DNA from: Pelagibacteraceae bacterium | GTDB lineage: Bacteria; Pseudomonadota; Alphaproteobacteria; HIMB59 | DNA length: 64,000 nucleotides | Assembly: GCA_019651435.1 (NCBI GenBank) | Contig: BOYI01000001.1 | Location: 62,001 to 126,000 of the forward strand | Direction: 5' to 3' | Part shown: positions 18,806 through 27,894 of the stretch, one piece after another | Layout: every line of letters starts with the position of its first letter | Position numbering within the stretch: position 1 is the stretch's first letter | The notes under the pieces: model-generated | The model's database searches: none | Told to the model about the DNA's origin: nothing | The model's input: only the letters and a program-made list of their open reading frames with translations | Translations under genes and position numbers: made by a program

Positions 18806-20650
18806 ATGAAAACTTTAAGATTATCTTGTGCACACGCGCTTTTTAAATTTTTAATCGCTCAAAAAACCATCATTGATGGAAAAAAAGTTCCATTATTCCC
18901 AGGTGCCTTTGCTATTTATGGACATGGAAATGTCGCCTGTCTTGGTCAAGCGATGGAGGAGTTTCAATCAGACCTTCCTGGTTATCGTGGTCACCATGAG
19001 CAGAGCATGGCGCTATCTGGCATAGGATATGCAAGAGCGATGCGCCGAAAACAAATTTTTATTGCAACTTCTTCTTCTGGTCCGGGTGCTATGAATATGG
19101 TTACTGCTGCTGGTGTGGCTTTAAGTAATCGTCTGCCCTTGCTTTTATTACCTGGTGATGTGTTCGCTTCTCGTTTTCCGGACCCTGTATTACAACAAGT
19201 AGAAAACTTTAACTCTCCTGTTGAAAATCAAAATGATGCCTTCAAACCAGTTTCTCGATTTTTTGATCGAATTACAAGACCAGAACAGATACTAAACTCT
19301 CTACCCCAAGCTATTCAAATTATGCTAGATCCTGCAGACTGTGGTCCGGCCACGATTGCGATCTCTCAAGATGTACAAGGAGAGTCTTTTGATTACCCTG
19401 AAGCTTTTTTTGAAGAACGCATTCATGAGATTAGAAGAATTCATCCTGATCCTAATCAAGTTAAAGTTGCAGCTGAAAAATTAAAAAATTCAAAACAACC
19501 AATCATCATATCTGGAGGAGGGGTTTTATACTCCGAAGCTGAAGAAGAATTATCGCGTTTTGCCAAAAAACATAATATCCCCGTCACAGCAACAGCGATG
19601 GGTATTGGCTGTATGACTAAAGACGATCCGTATTATATTGGAGGAATAGGAGGCTTAGGTGAAAAGTCTGCTAATAATCTTTCAAAAGAAACTGATCTTG
19701 CTTTGGCCATTGGTACTAAACTTGCTGACTTTACCACAGGCTCTTGGGCTAATTTTGAGAGTGATAACTTTCAATTAGTCTCTTTGAATGCAGCTCGTTT
19801 TGATACTGTCAAACACTTAGCTACACCTATTGTGAGTGATGCAAAAATAGGACTTCAGCAATTATCAGAAGCTTTAGGTGATTGGAAAGCGCCCGATAAT
19901 TGGTACCAAAAAGCAATTAAAGAACGAGCAGAGTGGGAAGCACATGTTCAAAAACAAAGTGGCCCGACTAACCAAGAAGAACCTTCTTATGCTCATGCAG
20001 TAGGGGCGGTTTATCGAAACGCTGATCCTAGTGACATAGTTGTAACTGCAGCAGGAGGTTTAGTTGGTGAAGTCGTTCAAGTATGGAAACCTAAACAAAT
20101 CAACACATTTGAGACTGAGTGGGGTTTTAGTTGTATGGGGTATGAGATTAGCGGAGCGCTGGGAATTAAAATGGCAAAACCCGATCAAGATGTCGTCGTT
20201 TTCTTGGGCGATGGTTCTTATCTATTAAGCAACAGTGATATTTATAGCTCTGTTCTCTATGACCAAAAGCTCATCATCGTTGTTTGTGATAATGGAGGCC
20301 ATATGGTGATCAATCGTCTTCAATTAGCCAAGGGAGGAAAAGAGTACATTTGTAATCTTCGAGCAGCTCGCGCCACAAATTTACAGTTTGTGGATTTTGA
20401 AAATCATGCCAAAAGCATGGGGGCAAATGCGGAGACTGTCAGCTCTACATCTGAACTTGAGGCCGCATATAAACGAGCTAAAGACTCTGATAAAACCTAT
20501 GTGATTGTTATTAAAACACATGGCTACGAATGGTTAGAGGGAAGTGCATTTTGGGAATCGCCAACTCTGCACGATCCTATTACAAAAGAAAACAAAAATG
20601 CCTTAGCTGACTTCCAAGGTGGAAAAGAAAAACAGCGAAAAGGTGTTTAA
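18806..20650 (+). CDS. iolD: 3D-(3,5/4)-trihydroxycyclohexane-1,2-dione hydrolase
   Basis: ThDP-dependent enzyme of myo-inositol breakdown that opens the ring of the trione intermediate. N-terminal ThDP domain: FAIYGHGNVACLG, the catalytic Glu region YRGHHEQSMAL, GPGAMNMVTAAGVAL, LPLLLLPGDVF and DPVLQQ, all characteristic of IolD. C-terminal ThDP-binding motif GDGSYLLSNSDIYSS followed by CDNGGHMVIN. 614 residues, full length. Strong ribosome site AAAGGAGG. No other iol gene is in the window, so it is either an isolated iol gene or part of a scattered set. Converges with the beta-galactosidase. Confidence 0.88.
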   Translation: MKTLRLSCAHALFKFLIAQKTIIDGKKVPLFPGAFAIYGHGNVACLGQAMEEFQSDLPGYRGHHEQSMALSGIGYARAMRRKQIFIATSSSGPGAMNMVTAAGVALSNRLPLLLLPGDVFASRFPDPVLQQVENFNSPVENQNDAFKPVSRFFDRITRPEQILNSLPQAIQIMLDPADCGPATIAISQDVQGESFDYPEAFFEERIHEIRRIHPDPNQVKVAAEKLKNSKQPIIISGGGVLYSEAEEELSRFAKKHNIPVTATAMGIGCMTKDDPYYIGGIGGLGEKSANNLSKETDLALAIGTKLADFTTGSWANFESDNFQLVSLNAARFDTVKHLATPIVSDAKIGLQQLSEALGDWKAPDNWYQKAIKERAEWEAHVQKQSGPTNQEEPSYAHAVGAVYRNADPSDIVVTAAGGLVGEVVQVWKPKQINTFETEWGFSCMGYEISGALGIKMAKPDQDVVVFLGDGSYLLSNSDIYSSVLYDQKLIIVVCDNGGHMVINRLQLAKGGKEYICNLRAARATNLQFVDFENHAKSMGANAETVSSTSELEAAYKRAKDSDKTYVIVIKTHGYEWLEGSAFWESPTLHDPITKENKNALADFQGGKEKQRKGV

Positions 20651-22593
20651 TTTATTTTTAAGATAGAAATATCAGCTTGAGATAAAGTTCGCTTCCCAAG
20701 AAGAAGCTCACCCTGATAGACTTCAGGTATAGATACATCCTGAGTTCCGTAGTTTGTGAAGAATAATAAATTGCCTCTTCGGCGAACTCTTAGATATTCT
20801 GGAAGTTCTACTACATCTAGACCAGCTAATTGCATTTGATTTTTCATAATAGCATTCAATAGCTTTTGATCGGGCCATCCACAAAGATAACTTCCCTGAT
20901 TTCCACTTGTCAGAACTGCCATGTCATCACTTGATTTACCTTCGCTGACACCTGAAGTTAATCCATGCTCTCTCCAAACAGAAAAGTTTCCTTTAATTCC
21001 ATTCCACTCAACGGACACAGGCAAATCTCTGGGGAGAGCATCTACGCGTCGAACTTGAAACCCTAGCCCTTCGAGACTTAACTCATTGGGGAGTTGAAAA
21101 TCTGGAGTTTTAGTTCCAGTTCTGGGGCCCGCTAAAATTTGAGCACCAGATTTAATCACTCTTTGTAAGTCCTCTTCTTGAAAATGAACGAAAGAGGGGA
21201 TAATGACTAATTTATATCCAGTAAAATCAGCATTTTTTCCAACAATATCCAAAGATCCCCCATTCATTCTCACAGCTTTATAGAAATCTAAGAGAAGTCT
21301 GGTGTAATGAAAATCATGGGTTTGGCCATCAAGCTCAGTCATCCAACATGCTTCATAGTCATGAACAAGAGCGATAGGAGATTGTTCAGTTTTAGGCATT
21401 TCTATTTTTTTTATTTCTTCGCTTACTTGTTTGGCCTCTTCTTGGCCTGGAGCAGGAGTATTGTCTCTGTACATTAAACCAGCATGCATTTGCTCCTGAG
21501 CATAGGGCGCCTGCCTCCATCGAAAATAACTCACCACTTCAGCATCATGTGCAAAAGCCTCCCATGACCATAGACGCACAGCCCCTTTAACTGGAATAGG
21601 ATTATATTTCGCCCAATTAACAGGACCAGGTTGTTGTTCCATCACCCACAACCGACCCATGCCTCGATACAAGTCATGATGGTAAGCTTGAAAGTCAGGA
21701 TCGCCAATTCGATAACATTCTTGCAGAAGTTTTTTATCTTCACGAGCAATCACTTGCATATTTTGAAGGAACCCTAAAGGATAACTATCCCAAGCTGCAA
21801 TTTCTAAATCTTGAGATACTTCACGATGATCAAATTCTGTAAAGTGACCCATATAATTATGACTGACAGGTCTGCCAGGAGAATATTTATTTATAATTTC
21901 AACCTGAGCTAAATTAAATTTTCTCACTTGATCAGAACTAAATAGTTGAAAATTAAAGTTATGAGATGGGTTTGCTTCTGTAACGGTTAAGTTAGGTAAT
22001 TCTATTTCCTCAAAATTATTATATTCCATGGACCAAAATACATTGCCCCAAGACTCATTTAACTTCTCTATCGATGAATATTTTTTTTTTAGCCATATTC
22101 TGAACTCCTTCAATGAAGAATGACACCAAGAGTATGTTGTTTCATGGCACCCATATTCATTATCTGTTTGCCATGCTTGCACATAAGGATTGTCCCCATA
22201 CCGTTGAGCTAAAATTTTTGTAATTCTTTTTGATTGTTCTAAATATCCTGAATGAGAAAATGAATAATGTCTTCGGGAGCCAAATTTCCGAGGCTGACCA
22301 TTACTATCAACAGCTACCATATCCGGCATTTGATCAACTAGCCATTTGGGTGGAGTTGCAGTTGGAGTACACATCACAATCTTCAGACCTGCTTTACCTA
22401 GGATATCCACAATCTTATCCAACCATTCAAAGTCAAAGTTATCAGGGCTTTTTTCAATACGAGACCAAGCAAATTCAGCTATTCTGACCCATTTGATACC
22501 TGTTTTGACCATGTTTTCAGCATCACTTATCCACAAATCTTGAGGCCAATGCTCAGGATAATAACAGACTCCAAGTTCAGGGTTGGAGGACAT
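20647..22593 (-). CDS. Beta-galactosidase, glycoside hydrolase family 42
   Basis: Cytoplasmic hydrolase of beta-galactosides, 648 residues, no signal peptide. The TIM barrel begins LGVCYYPEHWPQDLW; RIAEFAWSRIE and WQTDNEYGCH (acid/base Glu) are clear, and the nucleophile Glu is expected in VMEQQPGPVNW. The trimerisation domain and a short C-terminal beta domain follow. It starts three bases after the upstream MalK-type ATPase stop, forming a two-gene unit. Adds a beta-galactoside route to the neighbouring alpha-galactosidase and Leloir genes. Confidence 0.92.
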   Translation of the reverse strand: MSSNPELGVCYYPEHWPQDLWISDAENMVKTGIKWVRIAEFAWSRIEKSPDNFDFEWLDKIVDILGKAGLKIVMCTPTATPPKWLVDQMPDMVAVDSNGQPRKFGSRRHYSFSHSGYLEQSKRITKILAQRYGDNPYVQAWQTDNEYGCHETTYSWCHSSLKEFRIWLKKKYSSIEKLNESWGNVFWSMEYNNFEEIELPNLTVTEANPSHNFNFQLFSSDQVRKFNLAQVEIINKYSPGRPVSHNYMGHFTEFDHREVSQDLEIAAWDSYPLGFLQNMQVIAREDKKLLQECYRIGDPDFQAYHHDLYRGMGRLWVMEQQPGPVNWAKYNPIPVKGAVRLWSWEAFAHDAEVVSYFRWRQAPYAQEQMHAGLMYRDNTPAPGQEEAKQVSEEIKKIEMPKTEQSPIALVHDYEACWMTELDGQTHDFHYTRLLLDFYKAVRMNGGSLDIVGKNADFTGYKLVIIPSFVHFQEEDLQRVIKSGAQILAGPRTGTKTPDFQLPNELSLEGLGFQVRRVDALPRDLPVSVEWNGIKGNFSVWREHGLTSGVSEGKSSDDMAVLTSGNQGSYLCGWPDQKLLNAIMKNQMQLAGLDVVELPEYLRVRRRGNLLFFTNYGTQDVSIPEVYQGELLLGKRTLSQADISILKIN

Positions 22594-22595
22594 AG

Positions 22596-23626
22596 CTAAC
22601 TAATCGATATTCCGGTGCTGTTAAAAAAGTGGGTATTTTCTGAAACCCACCCAAGATTGATATCTTGATTTAAAATAGCAGAGCTTGAGACATCTAACTT
22701 AGCAGTAATTTCATTGTCTCCACCAATGTTGATATAACAAAGAAGATGTTCTCCTAAATTTTCAATATGACGGACATTGCCTTTTAATTTAGTCTCACTC
22801 TCAGGAGTAACGAATAAGTGCTCTGGTCTAATCCCCACTTTTGAAGTTTGACTTGGGGTATTAATATTTTTCAAACTATGATCTGCGTCCTTTTCAAGAT
22901 CAATAATGTTCATTTTTGGACTGCCGATAAACTCAGCAACAAATTGATTTTTAGGAGAACTATAAAGTTCTATAGGAGTTCCTACTTGCTCAATAATACC
23001 TTGGTTTAATACTACAATTCGATCAGCTAATGTCATCGCCTCCACTTGATCGTGTGTAACATAAATCATTGTGGCTGTTAGTTGACTATGAAGTTTTGCA
23101 ATCTCAATTCTTGTCTGAACTCTAAGCGCAGCATCCAAATTAGATAATGGCTCATCAAATAAAAAAACTTTTGGATCTCGAACAATAGCACGTCCAATAG
23201 CAACACGTTGACGTTGTCCACCTGACAGTTGTTTTGGTAGGCGTTCAAATAAATTTTCTATTTGTAAGATTTTAGCTGCTTCAGTTACTCTTTGTTGGAT
23301 TTCATCTTTTGGAGCCTTTGCTTGTTTTAATGCAAAGACATATTTTCAAAAACGGTCATATGAGGATAAAGAGCATAAGATTGAAAAACCATTGCTACAC
23401 CTCTTTCTGCAGCGATAACATTATTTACTACTTCACCACCGATTGAAATTTCCCCTTCAGTAATTTCTTCTAAACCCGCAATCATTCTGAGCAAGGTTGA
23501 TTTCCCACACCCCGAAGGTCCAACAAATACCACAAACTCTCCTGATTTGATGTCTAAATCAACACCATGAACAACTTCGGTTTTATCATATGTTTTCTTT
23601 ACACTATTAAGCTGAACATCCGCCAT
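22596..23626 (-). CDS. MalK/UgpC-type sugar ABC transporter ATPase, one frameshift
   Basis: Energy-coupling subunit of a sugar importer. Walker [11 protein letters not shown]-loop [14 protein letters not shown], signature [14 protein letters not shown], Walker [13 protein letters not shown]-loop [10 protein letters not shown] and a C-terminal OB domain with GIRPEHL. A shift near 23330-23340 breaks the frame at ENMSLH; the next frame continues [17 protein letters not shown]. About 343 residues when joined. Cotranscribed with the GH42 gene. Since the galactoside permease operon has no ATPase, this protein probably serves it; such ATPases can also be shared between importers. Confidence 0.85.
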
Positions 23627-23674
23627 AATCGGTGAATTATAATGTTCTTTTGTTCTTTTGCACTAAATATGATT

Positions 23675-25405
23675 TTAAGGTTTTTTAAAGTTAGATATCC
23701 AAACTGTTTGATAAGCCTTCAGTGTTATAATTGACTTTATATCTTCTATTTCAAGATTGTTTATTAGTTCCCACCAATTTTCTGACTCAATTAAATTTAA
23801 TTCAGTTAAATCTAGGTATTGAAAAATATTAGTCACATTAGTTACACTAAAAATCGATTGTTTTTTATCGAGACTTTGTCTCCAAATACCAAAAAAATTT
23901 TTTCCTAAATTAAATGTAAATTGAATAGCATTAGGATGAAAAGCAGGTTGATTTTTTCTTATTTTAATTAAATTTATAATTGATTTATAAACTTGATTAT
24001 TAATTGATTTTTCATCAAGCAGTCTTTTTTTAATTTCATTTGAGTCCCATGATTTTCTATTTATTGATCTATTCTGGGAATTTTTTTTCATTAGCTCATA
24101 ATCATTAGTTGTTCCAAGGACGCTATGTATGTAAAAAGCTGGGATTCCTTCCAAGCTTAACATAATAGCATGACAGGCAATAAATCGTTCAACCTGCATA
24201 TGATCGATGCCTTTAAATGTACCCTTCATAGCATCAAGTAATGCTATATTAAGTTCATACACAGTCTCAGTTCCATCAGGTTTTTTTCGATTGCTTATAA
24301 CTCCACCAAATTCTTTGACTATATCAATTAATGTATCCCTCTCCTGATTTGTAAGAATGTTTTCAGTAGGTCTCAGCCCAATACCATCGTGAGAGGCAAT
24401 AAAATTAAAATAAGTTGTATTTTCTTTAGCTGGTGGCATGCTCATCGACCATTTTCTTAGAGCCGTACTATCTCCCATCAAAAGAGTCCAAATAAGAAGA
24501 GGTGGAAGTGTAAAGTTATAAATTGCATTTGCTTCATCGCCATTTCCAAAATAACTAAGATTTTCCAGATTAGGCAGGTTAGTCTCTGTAATTAACAGGG
24601 TATTCTGGTTGTAATTATCTAAAAGTGTTCGAATTAATTTTACAACTTCATGAGTTTGGGGAAGATTTAGACAATTAGTTCCTTTTTCTTTCCATAAAAA
24701 AGCAACAGCATCAAGCCTGAAAACTTTTACACCGTTTTTTAAATAAAGGTAAATAAGCTCGATAAAAAACAATAATACTTCGGGATTTTTAAAGTTTAGG
24801 TCAATTTGATCGTGACCAAAGGTGCACCATAGATATTTTTTTTTATTGCTAATATCCATCTCTTGAAAGAGATCAGAGCTTCTAGGTCGAACAACATTTT
24901 CAAATCCTTCATCTTTATCTAGTGAGATGAAAAAATCTTTGTATGCGTCACTTCCTTTAAGAAATTCTTCAAAATATTCACTTTGTCTAGAGGCATGGTT
25001 GATCACAATATCGGCCATTACCCTATAATCCTGAGATAATAAACTAATATCTTCCCAACCCCCTAAATCATCACGAACTTTTTTGTAATCAACGATAGAA
25101 AAACCATCATCTGAACTAAATGGGAAAAAAGGAAGGATATGAATATTATTAAAGTAAGGTTTAATAAATTCATCAACAAAGTTTTTTAAAGTTTTTAATT
25201 TTTTATTTTTTGCAGAAAATATAGAGTCTCCATAAGTGATTAAAAAAATATCACTTTCATTCCAATTTTCTAAATTATCATCATTTTTTAATTTTGGAAT
25301 TTTTTCAAAAATTTGATTTGATAAATTATTTATTTCTTCATCTGTTAAAATATTTTGATAGATAATTTTGAGATGAGAGTGAACTTTTTTATGAAATGTA
25401 TTCAA
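23675..25405 (-). CDS. GH13 subfamily 18 phosphorylase (sucrose / glucosylglycerate / glucosylglycerol phosphorylase group)
   Basis: Cytoplasmic TIM-barrel enzyme, 576 residues, that probably phosphorolyses an alpha-glucoside to glucose-1-phosphate. Visible blocks: ILPFFPFSSDDGFSIVDY, ADIVINHASRQ, the nucleophile Asp in VFRLDAVAFLWK, the acid/base Glu in LLITETNLPN, and FIASHDGIGLRP with the transition-state Asp. The block DDGFSIVDYKKVRDDLG is closer to the glucosylglycerate/glucosylglycerol branch than to true sucrose phosphorylase; this is my impression, not an alignment. It ends the AglEFGK-like operon. Substrate must be tested. Confidence 0.8.
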   Translation of the reverse strand: MNTFHKKVHSHLKIIYQNILTDEEINNLSNQIFEKIPKLKNDDNLENWNESDIFLITYGDSIFSAKNKKLKTLKNFVDEFIKPYFNNIHILPFFPFSSDDGFSIVDYKKVRDDLGGWEDISLLSQDYRVMADIVINHASRQSEYFEEFLKGSDAYKDFFISLDKDEGFENVVRPRSSDLFQEMDISNKKKYLWCTFGHDQIDLNFKNPEVLLFFIELIYLYLKNGVKVFRLDAVAFLWKEKGTNCLNLPQTHEVVKLIRTLLDNYNQNTLLITETNLPNLENLSYFGNGDEANAIYNFTLPPLLIWTLLMGDSTALRKWSMSMPPAKENTTYFNFIASHDGIGLRPTENILTNQERDTLIDIVKEFGGVISNRKKPDGTETVYELNIALLDAMKGTFKGIDHMQVERFIACHAIMLSLEGIPAFYIHSVLGTTNDYELMKKNSQNRSINRKSWDSNEIKKRLLDEKSINNQVYKSIINLIKIRKNQPAFHPNAIQFTFNLGKNFFGIWRQSLDKKQSIFSVTNVTNIFQYLDLTELNLIESENWWELINNLEIEDIKSIITLKAYQTVWISNFKKP

Positions 25406-25411
25406 GTTATG

Positions 25412-25432
25412 AGATAATTCCTTGAATTATCT
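25412..25432 (-). other. Inverted repeat in the GH1-GH13 gap
   Basis: AGATAATTC, loop CTT, GAATTATCT: a perfect 9-bp stem in the 91-base space between the GH1 stop and the GH13_18 start (both minus strand). It may be a processing hairpin or an operator for the distal gene. There is no strong T tract on the minus strand. Confidence 0.35.
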
Positions 25433-25496
25433 TTTAAATCAATAGATTGAAAATAAAAGATTTTTCTCGTTGATTTGTTTTCATATAGTTATTGCA

Positions 25497-26822
25497 TTAA
25501 ACACATAGGTATTTTTGAAATTCATAATAAGATTTTTTTGGTATCCTTTTGAAGGATTGATAGTCAACATACACCATGCCAAATCTTTTTTCATATCCAA
25601 ATGACCACTCATAATTATCCATCAAAGACCAAGCAAAATAACCTTTTATAGGAATACCCTTATTTAGGCATTTGAGAACTTCTTTTAAGTGAAGATCAAA
25701 ATATTCTATTCTATCTAAGTCTATAATTTCATTCTTTTCGTTTAAAAAATCTTTATTTGCCATACCATTTTCAGTGATATAAATCGGAATTTTCTTATTA
25801 TATTCATTATGTATGCGCTCAATAAAATATCCAAGTCCTTGAGGGTAAAATTCCCAATCCATATCAGTTTTTTTTAAATCTCCTCTTAAGCACTCGTAAT
25901 TAATGCCATCATTTGATTTATAATTTTTGATCAGAGATCTTGTATAATAATTTAGACCAAGCCAATCTATTGGTGTTGAGATAATCTTCAAATCATCTCT
26001 AAATTCTGAGGGCAAATATTTACCTAAAACTTCAAGTGCTATTTCAGGATATTTACCAAGAAAAATTGCATCTGAGAACCAGCGGTTATAAATAGCATCA
26101 AAAAGATTTGCTGCATCAATATTGTTTGGATCATCATTTATAGGAGAGGCATATTCATTATTTAAGACAATTCCAACTTCTGAAGATGAAATAGATTTTA
26201 AAGCTGTCACGGCTAAACCATGGGCATATAATATATTGTGCATCGCTTGAGCAGCGCTTCTTAAATCTTTGATGCCAGGGGCATGCTCTCCTAAATAATG
26301 ACTCAGCCAAGACACACACCAAGGCTCATTGATGGTCGCTATTTTATTATACCTATCACTAAAGTGCTCAGCGATAAATAAGGCGAAGTCACTAAAATAT
26401 TTTGCTGTATCTTTATTTGTCCATCCACCTTGATCTTGGAAACGGATAGGTAAATCCCAATGATAAAGTGTAGGATACGGTTCAAGTTCTTGTTTATGGA
26501 TTTCATCAAGTAATCGATTATAAAAATCTAAACCAAGATTATTTAATTTCTGATTTTTTTCTGGAAAAAGGCGAGGCCAGGAAAAAGAAAAACGATAAGA
26601 CTTAAAACCGGCATCTTTGATTAATTTAATATCCTCTTTAAAAAAATCTAAGTGTCTGCAAGCTTCTTTTCCATCTATTCCATTTAGTTTTTTTCTGGCA
26701 AAATCATCCCAAATAGATAAACCACAGTCTCCGTTTTTATTTCCTTCTATTTGATAGGAAGATGTTGCAACACCGAATATAAAATCTGAAGGAAATTCTT
26801 GAATAACAGAAAGGTTATGCAA
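25497..26822 (-). CDS. Beta-glucosidase, glycoside hydrolase family 1
   Basis: Retaining beta-glycosidase, cytoplasmic. Typical start FPSDFIFGVATSSYQIEG, then CRHLDFFKEDIKLIKDAGFKSYRFSFSWPR, the acid/base motif TINEPWC, the nucleophile motif YITENGMA, and the C-terminal WSLMDNYEWSFGYEKRFG. The open frame extends to 26870 inside the ATPase gene; I prefer TTG 26822 (MHNLSVIQEFPSDF), which overlaps the ATPase stop by 8 bases. About 441 residues. The only beta-glucosidase in the alpha-glucoside-type operon, so the importer may accept more than one linkage. Confidence 0.9.
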   Translation of the reverse strand: MHNLSVIQEFPSDFIFGVATSSYQIEGNKNGDCGLSIWDDFARKKLNGIDGKEACRHLDFFKEDIKLIKDAGFKSYRFSFSWPRLFPEKNQKLNNLGLDFYNRLLDEIHKQELEPYPTLYHWDLPIRFQDQGGWTNKDTAKYFSDFALFIAEHFSDRYNKIATINEPWCVSWLSHYLGEHAPGIKDLRSAAQAMHNILYAHGLAVTALKSISSSEVGIVLNNEYASPINDDPNNIDAANLFDAIYNRWFSDAIFLGKYPEIALEVLGKYLPSEFRDDLKIISTPIDWLGLNYYTRSLIKNYKSNDGINYECLRGDLKKTDMDWEFYPQGLGYFIERIHNEYNKKIPIYITENGMANKDFLNEKNEIIDLDRIEYFDLHLKEVLKCLNKGIPIKGYFAWSLMDNYEWSFGYEKRFGMVYVDYQSFKRIPKKSYYEFQKYLCV

Positions 26823-27894
26823 GGATATTGGTGTTTTCTTTATTAAACAAATGACTTTTAGATAAATCAAATTTTACTTTGATTATATCGCCACTTTTAA
26901 TTGAGCTATCTCCAGCGCATTCAACTACTATCGGTTCGCCTTCATTTTCTAAATAAACAAAAGTACTAGAGCCAAGTTTTTCTACAACAAAGGCTTTACT
27001 TTCCCAGTCAAAGTCTGTGCTCTCGGTTAGGTGAATATCTTCAGGTCGAATACCAAATTTGACTTCCTCGGAACTTAACTGACCTTGAATATTTTTAGGT
27101 AAGACAAAACTTTTATTTAATAAACTTAAATCTATTTTATCGGTATTTTGTGAATTTATTTTAGCATCAATAAAATTCATTTTTGGCGACCCAATAAATC
27201 CAGCAACAAAAAGATTATTAGGCTTATTGTATAAATCTAAAGGAATTCCTTTCTGAGAGATTTCTCCTTGATCTAAAACAATAATTTCATCAGATAAAGT
27301 CATGGCTTCAGTTTGATCATGAGTAACATATACCATCGTAGCATCTAGTTGCTCGTGTAGTTTTGCTAACTCAATTCTCATTTGAACTCTGAGAGCAGCA
27401 TCAAGATTAGATAGCGGCTCATCAAAAAGAAATACTTTTGGTTTTCTCGTAATTGCTCGACCAATTGCAACTCTTTGTCTCTGACCCCCTGAGAGTTGTT
27501 TAGGTTTGCGTTGAAGGTATTCTTCAATTTGAAGTGTTTTTGCTGCCTCATGTACTCGTTCTTTTATTTCTTCTTTAGATCTCTTTTCTAACTTTAATCC
27601 AAATGCCATATTATCGAATACAGTCATATGAGGGTATAAGGCATATGATTGGAATACCATTGCTATGTTCCTCTCCTTTGGAGAAAGATCATTCACCACT
27701 CGATCATCAATTGAAATAGTTCCAGAATTAATTCCCTCTAAACCAGCAATCATACGAAGTAATGTAGATTTCCCACATCCAGAGGGCCCAACCAAAGTAG
27801 TGAAAGATTGACTTTTCACTTTTACAGAGAAATCTTTAATAACATGGGCTTTCCCATAGAGTTTATTCAGTTTTTTAATTTCAATTTCAGACAT
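26815..27894 (-). CDS. aglK: AglK-type sugar ABC transporter ATPase
   Basis: Intact 359-residue MalK/UgpC-family ATPase. Walker [11 protein letters not shown]-loop [21 protein letters not shown], signature [14 protein letters not shown], Walker [17 protein letters not shown]-loop YVTHDQTEAM, and a C-terminal regulatory OB fold with FGIRPEDIHL. It starts on the last base of the GH4 stop region (1-base overlap) and overlaps GH1 by 8 bases, so it belongs to the AglEFG-type operon. The name follows context; family alone gives only MalK/UgpC. Confidence 0.85.
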   Translation of the reverse strand: MSEIEIKKLNKLYGKAHVIKDFSVKVKSQSFTTLVGPSGCGKSTLLRMIAGLEGINSGTISIDDRVVNDLSPKERNIAMVFQSYALYPHMTVFDNMAFGLKLEKRSKEEIKERVHEAAKTLQIEEYLQRKPKQLSGGQRQRVAIGRAITRKPKVFLFDEPLSNLDAALRVQMRIELAKLHEQLDATMVYVTHDQTEAMTLSDEIIVLDQGEISQKGIPLDLYNKPNNLFVAGFIGSPKMNFIDAKINSQNTDKIDLSLLNKSFVLPKNIQGQLSSEEVKFGIRPEDIHLTESTDFDWESKAFVVEKLGSSTFVYLENEGEPIVVECAGDSSIKSGDIIKVKFDLSKSHLFNKENTNILA

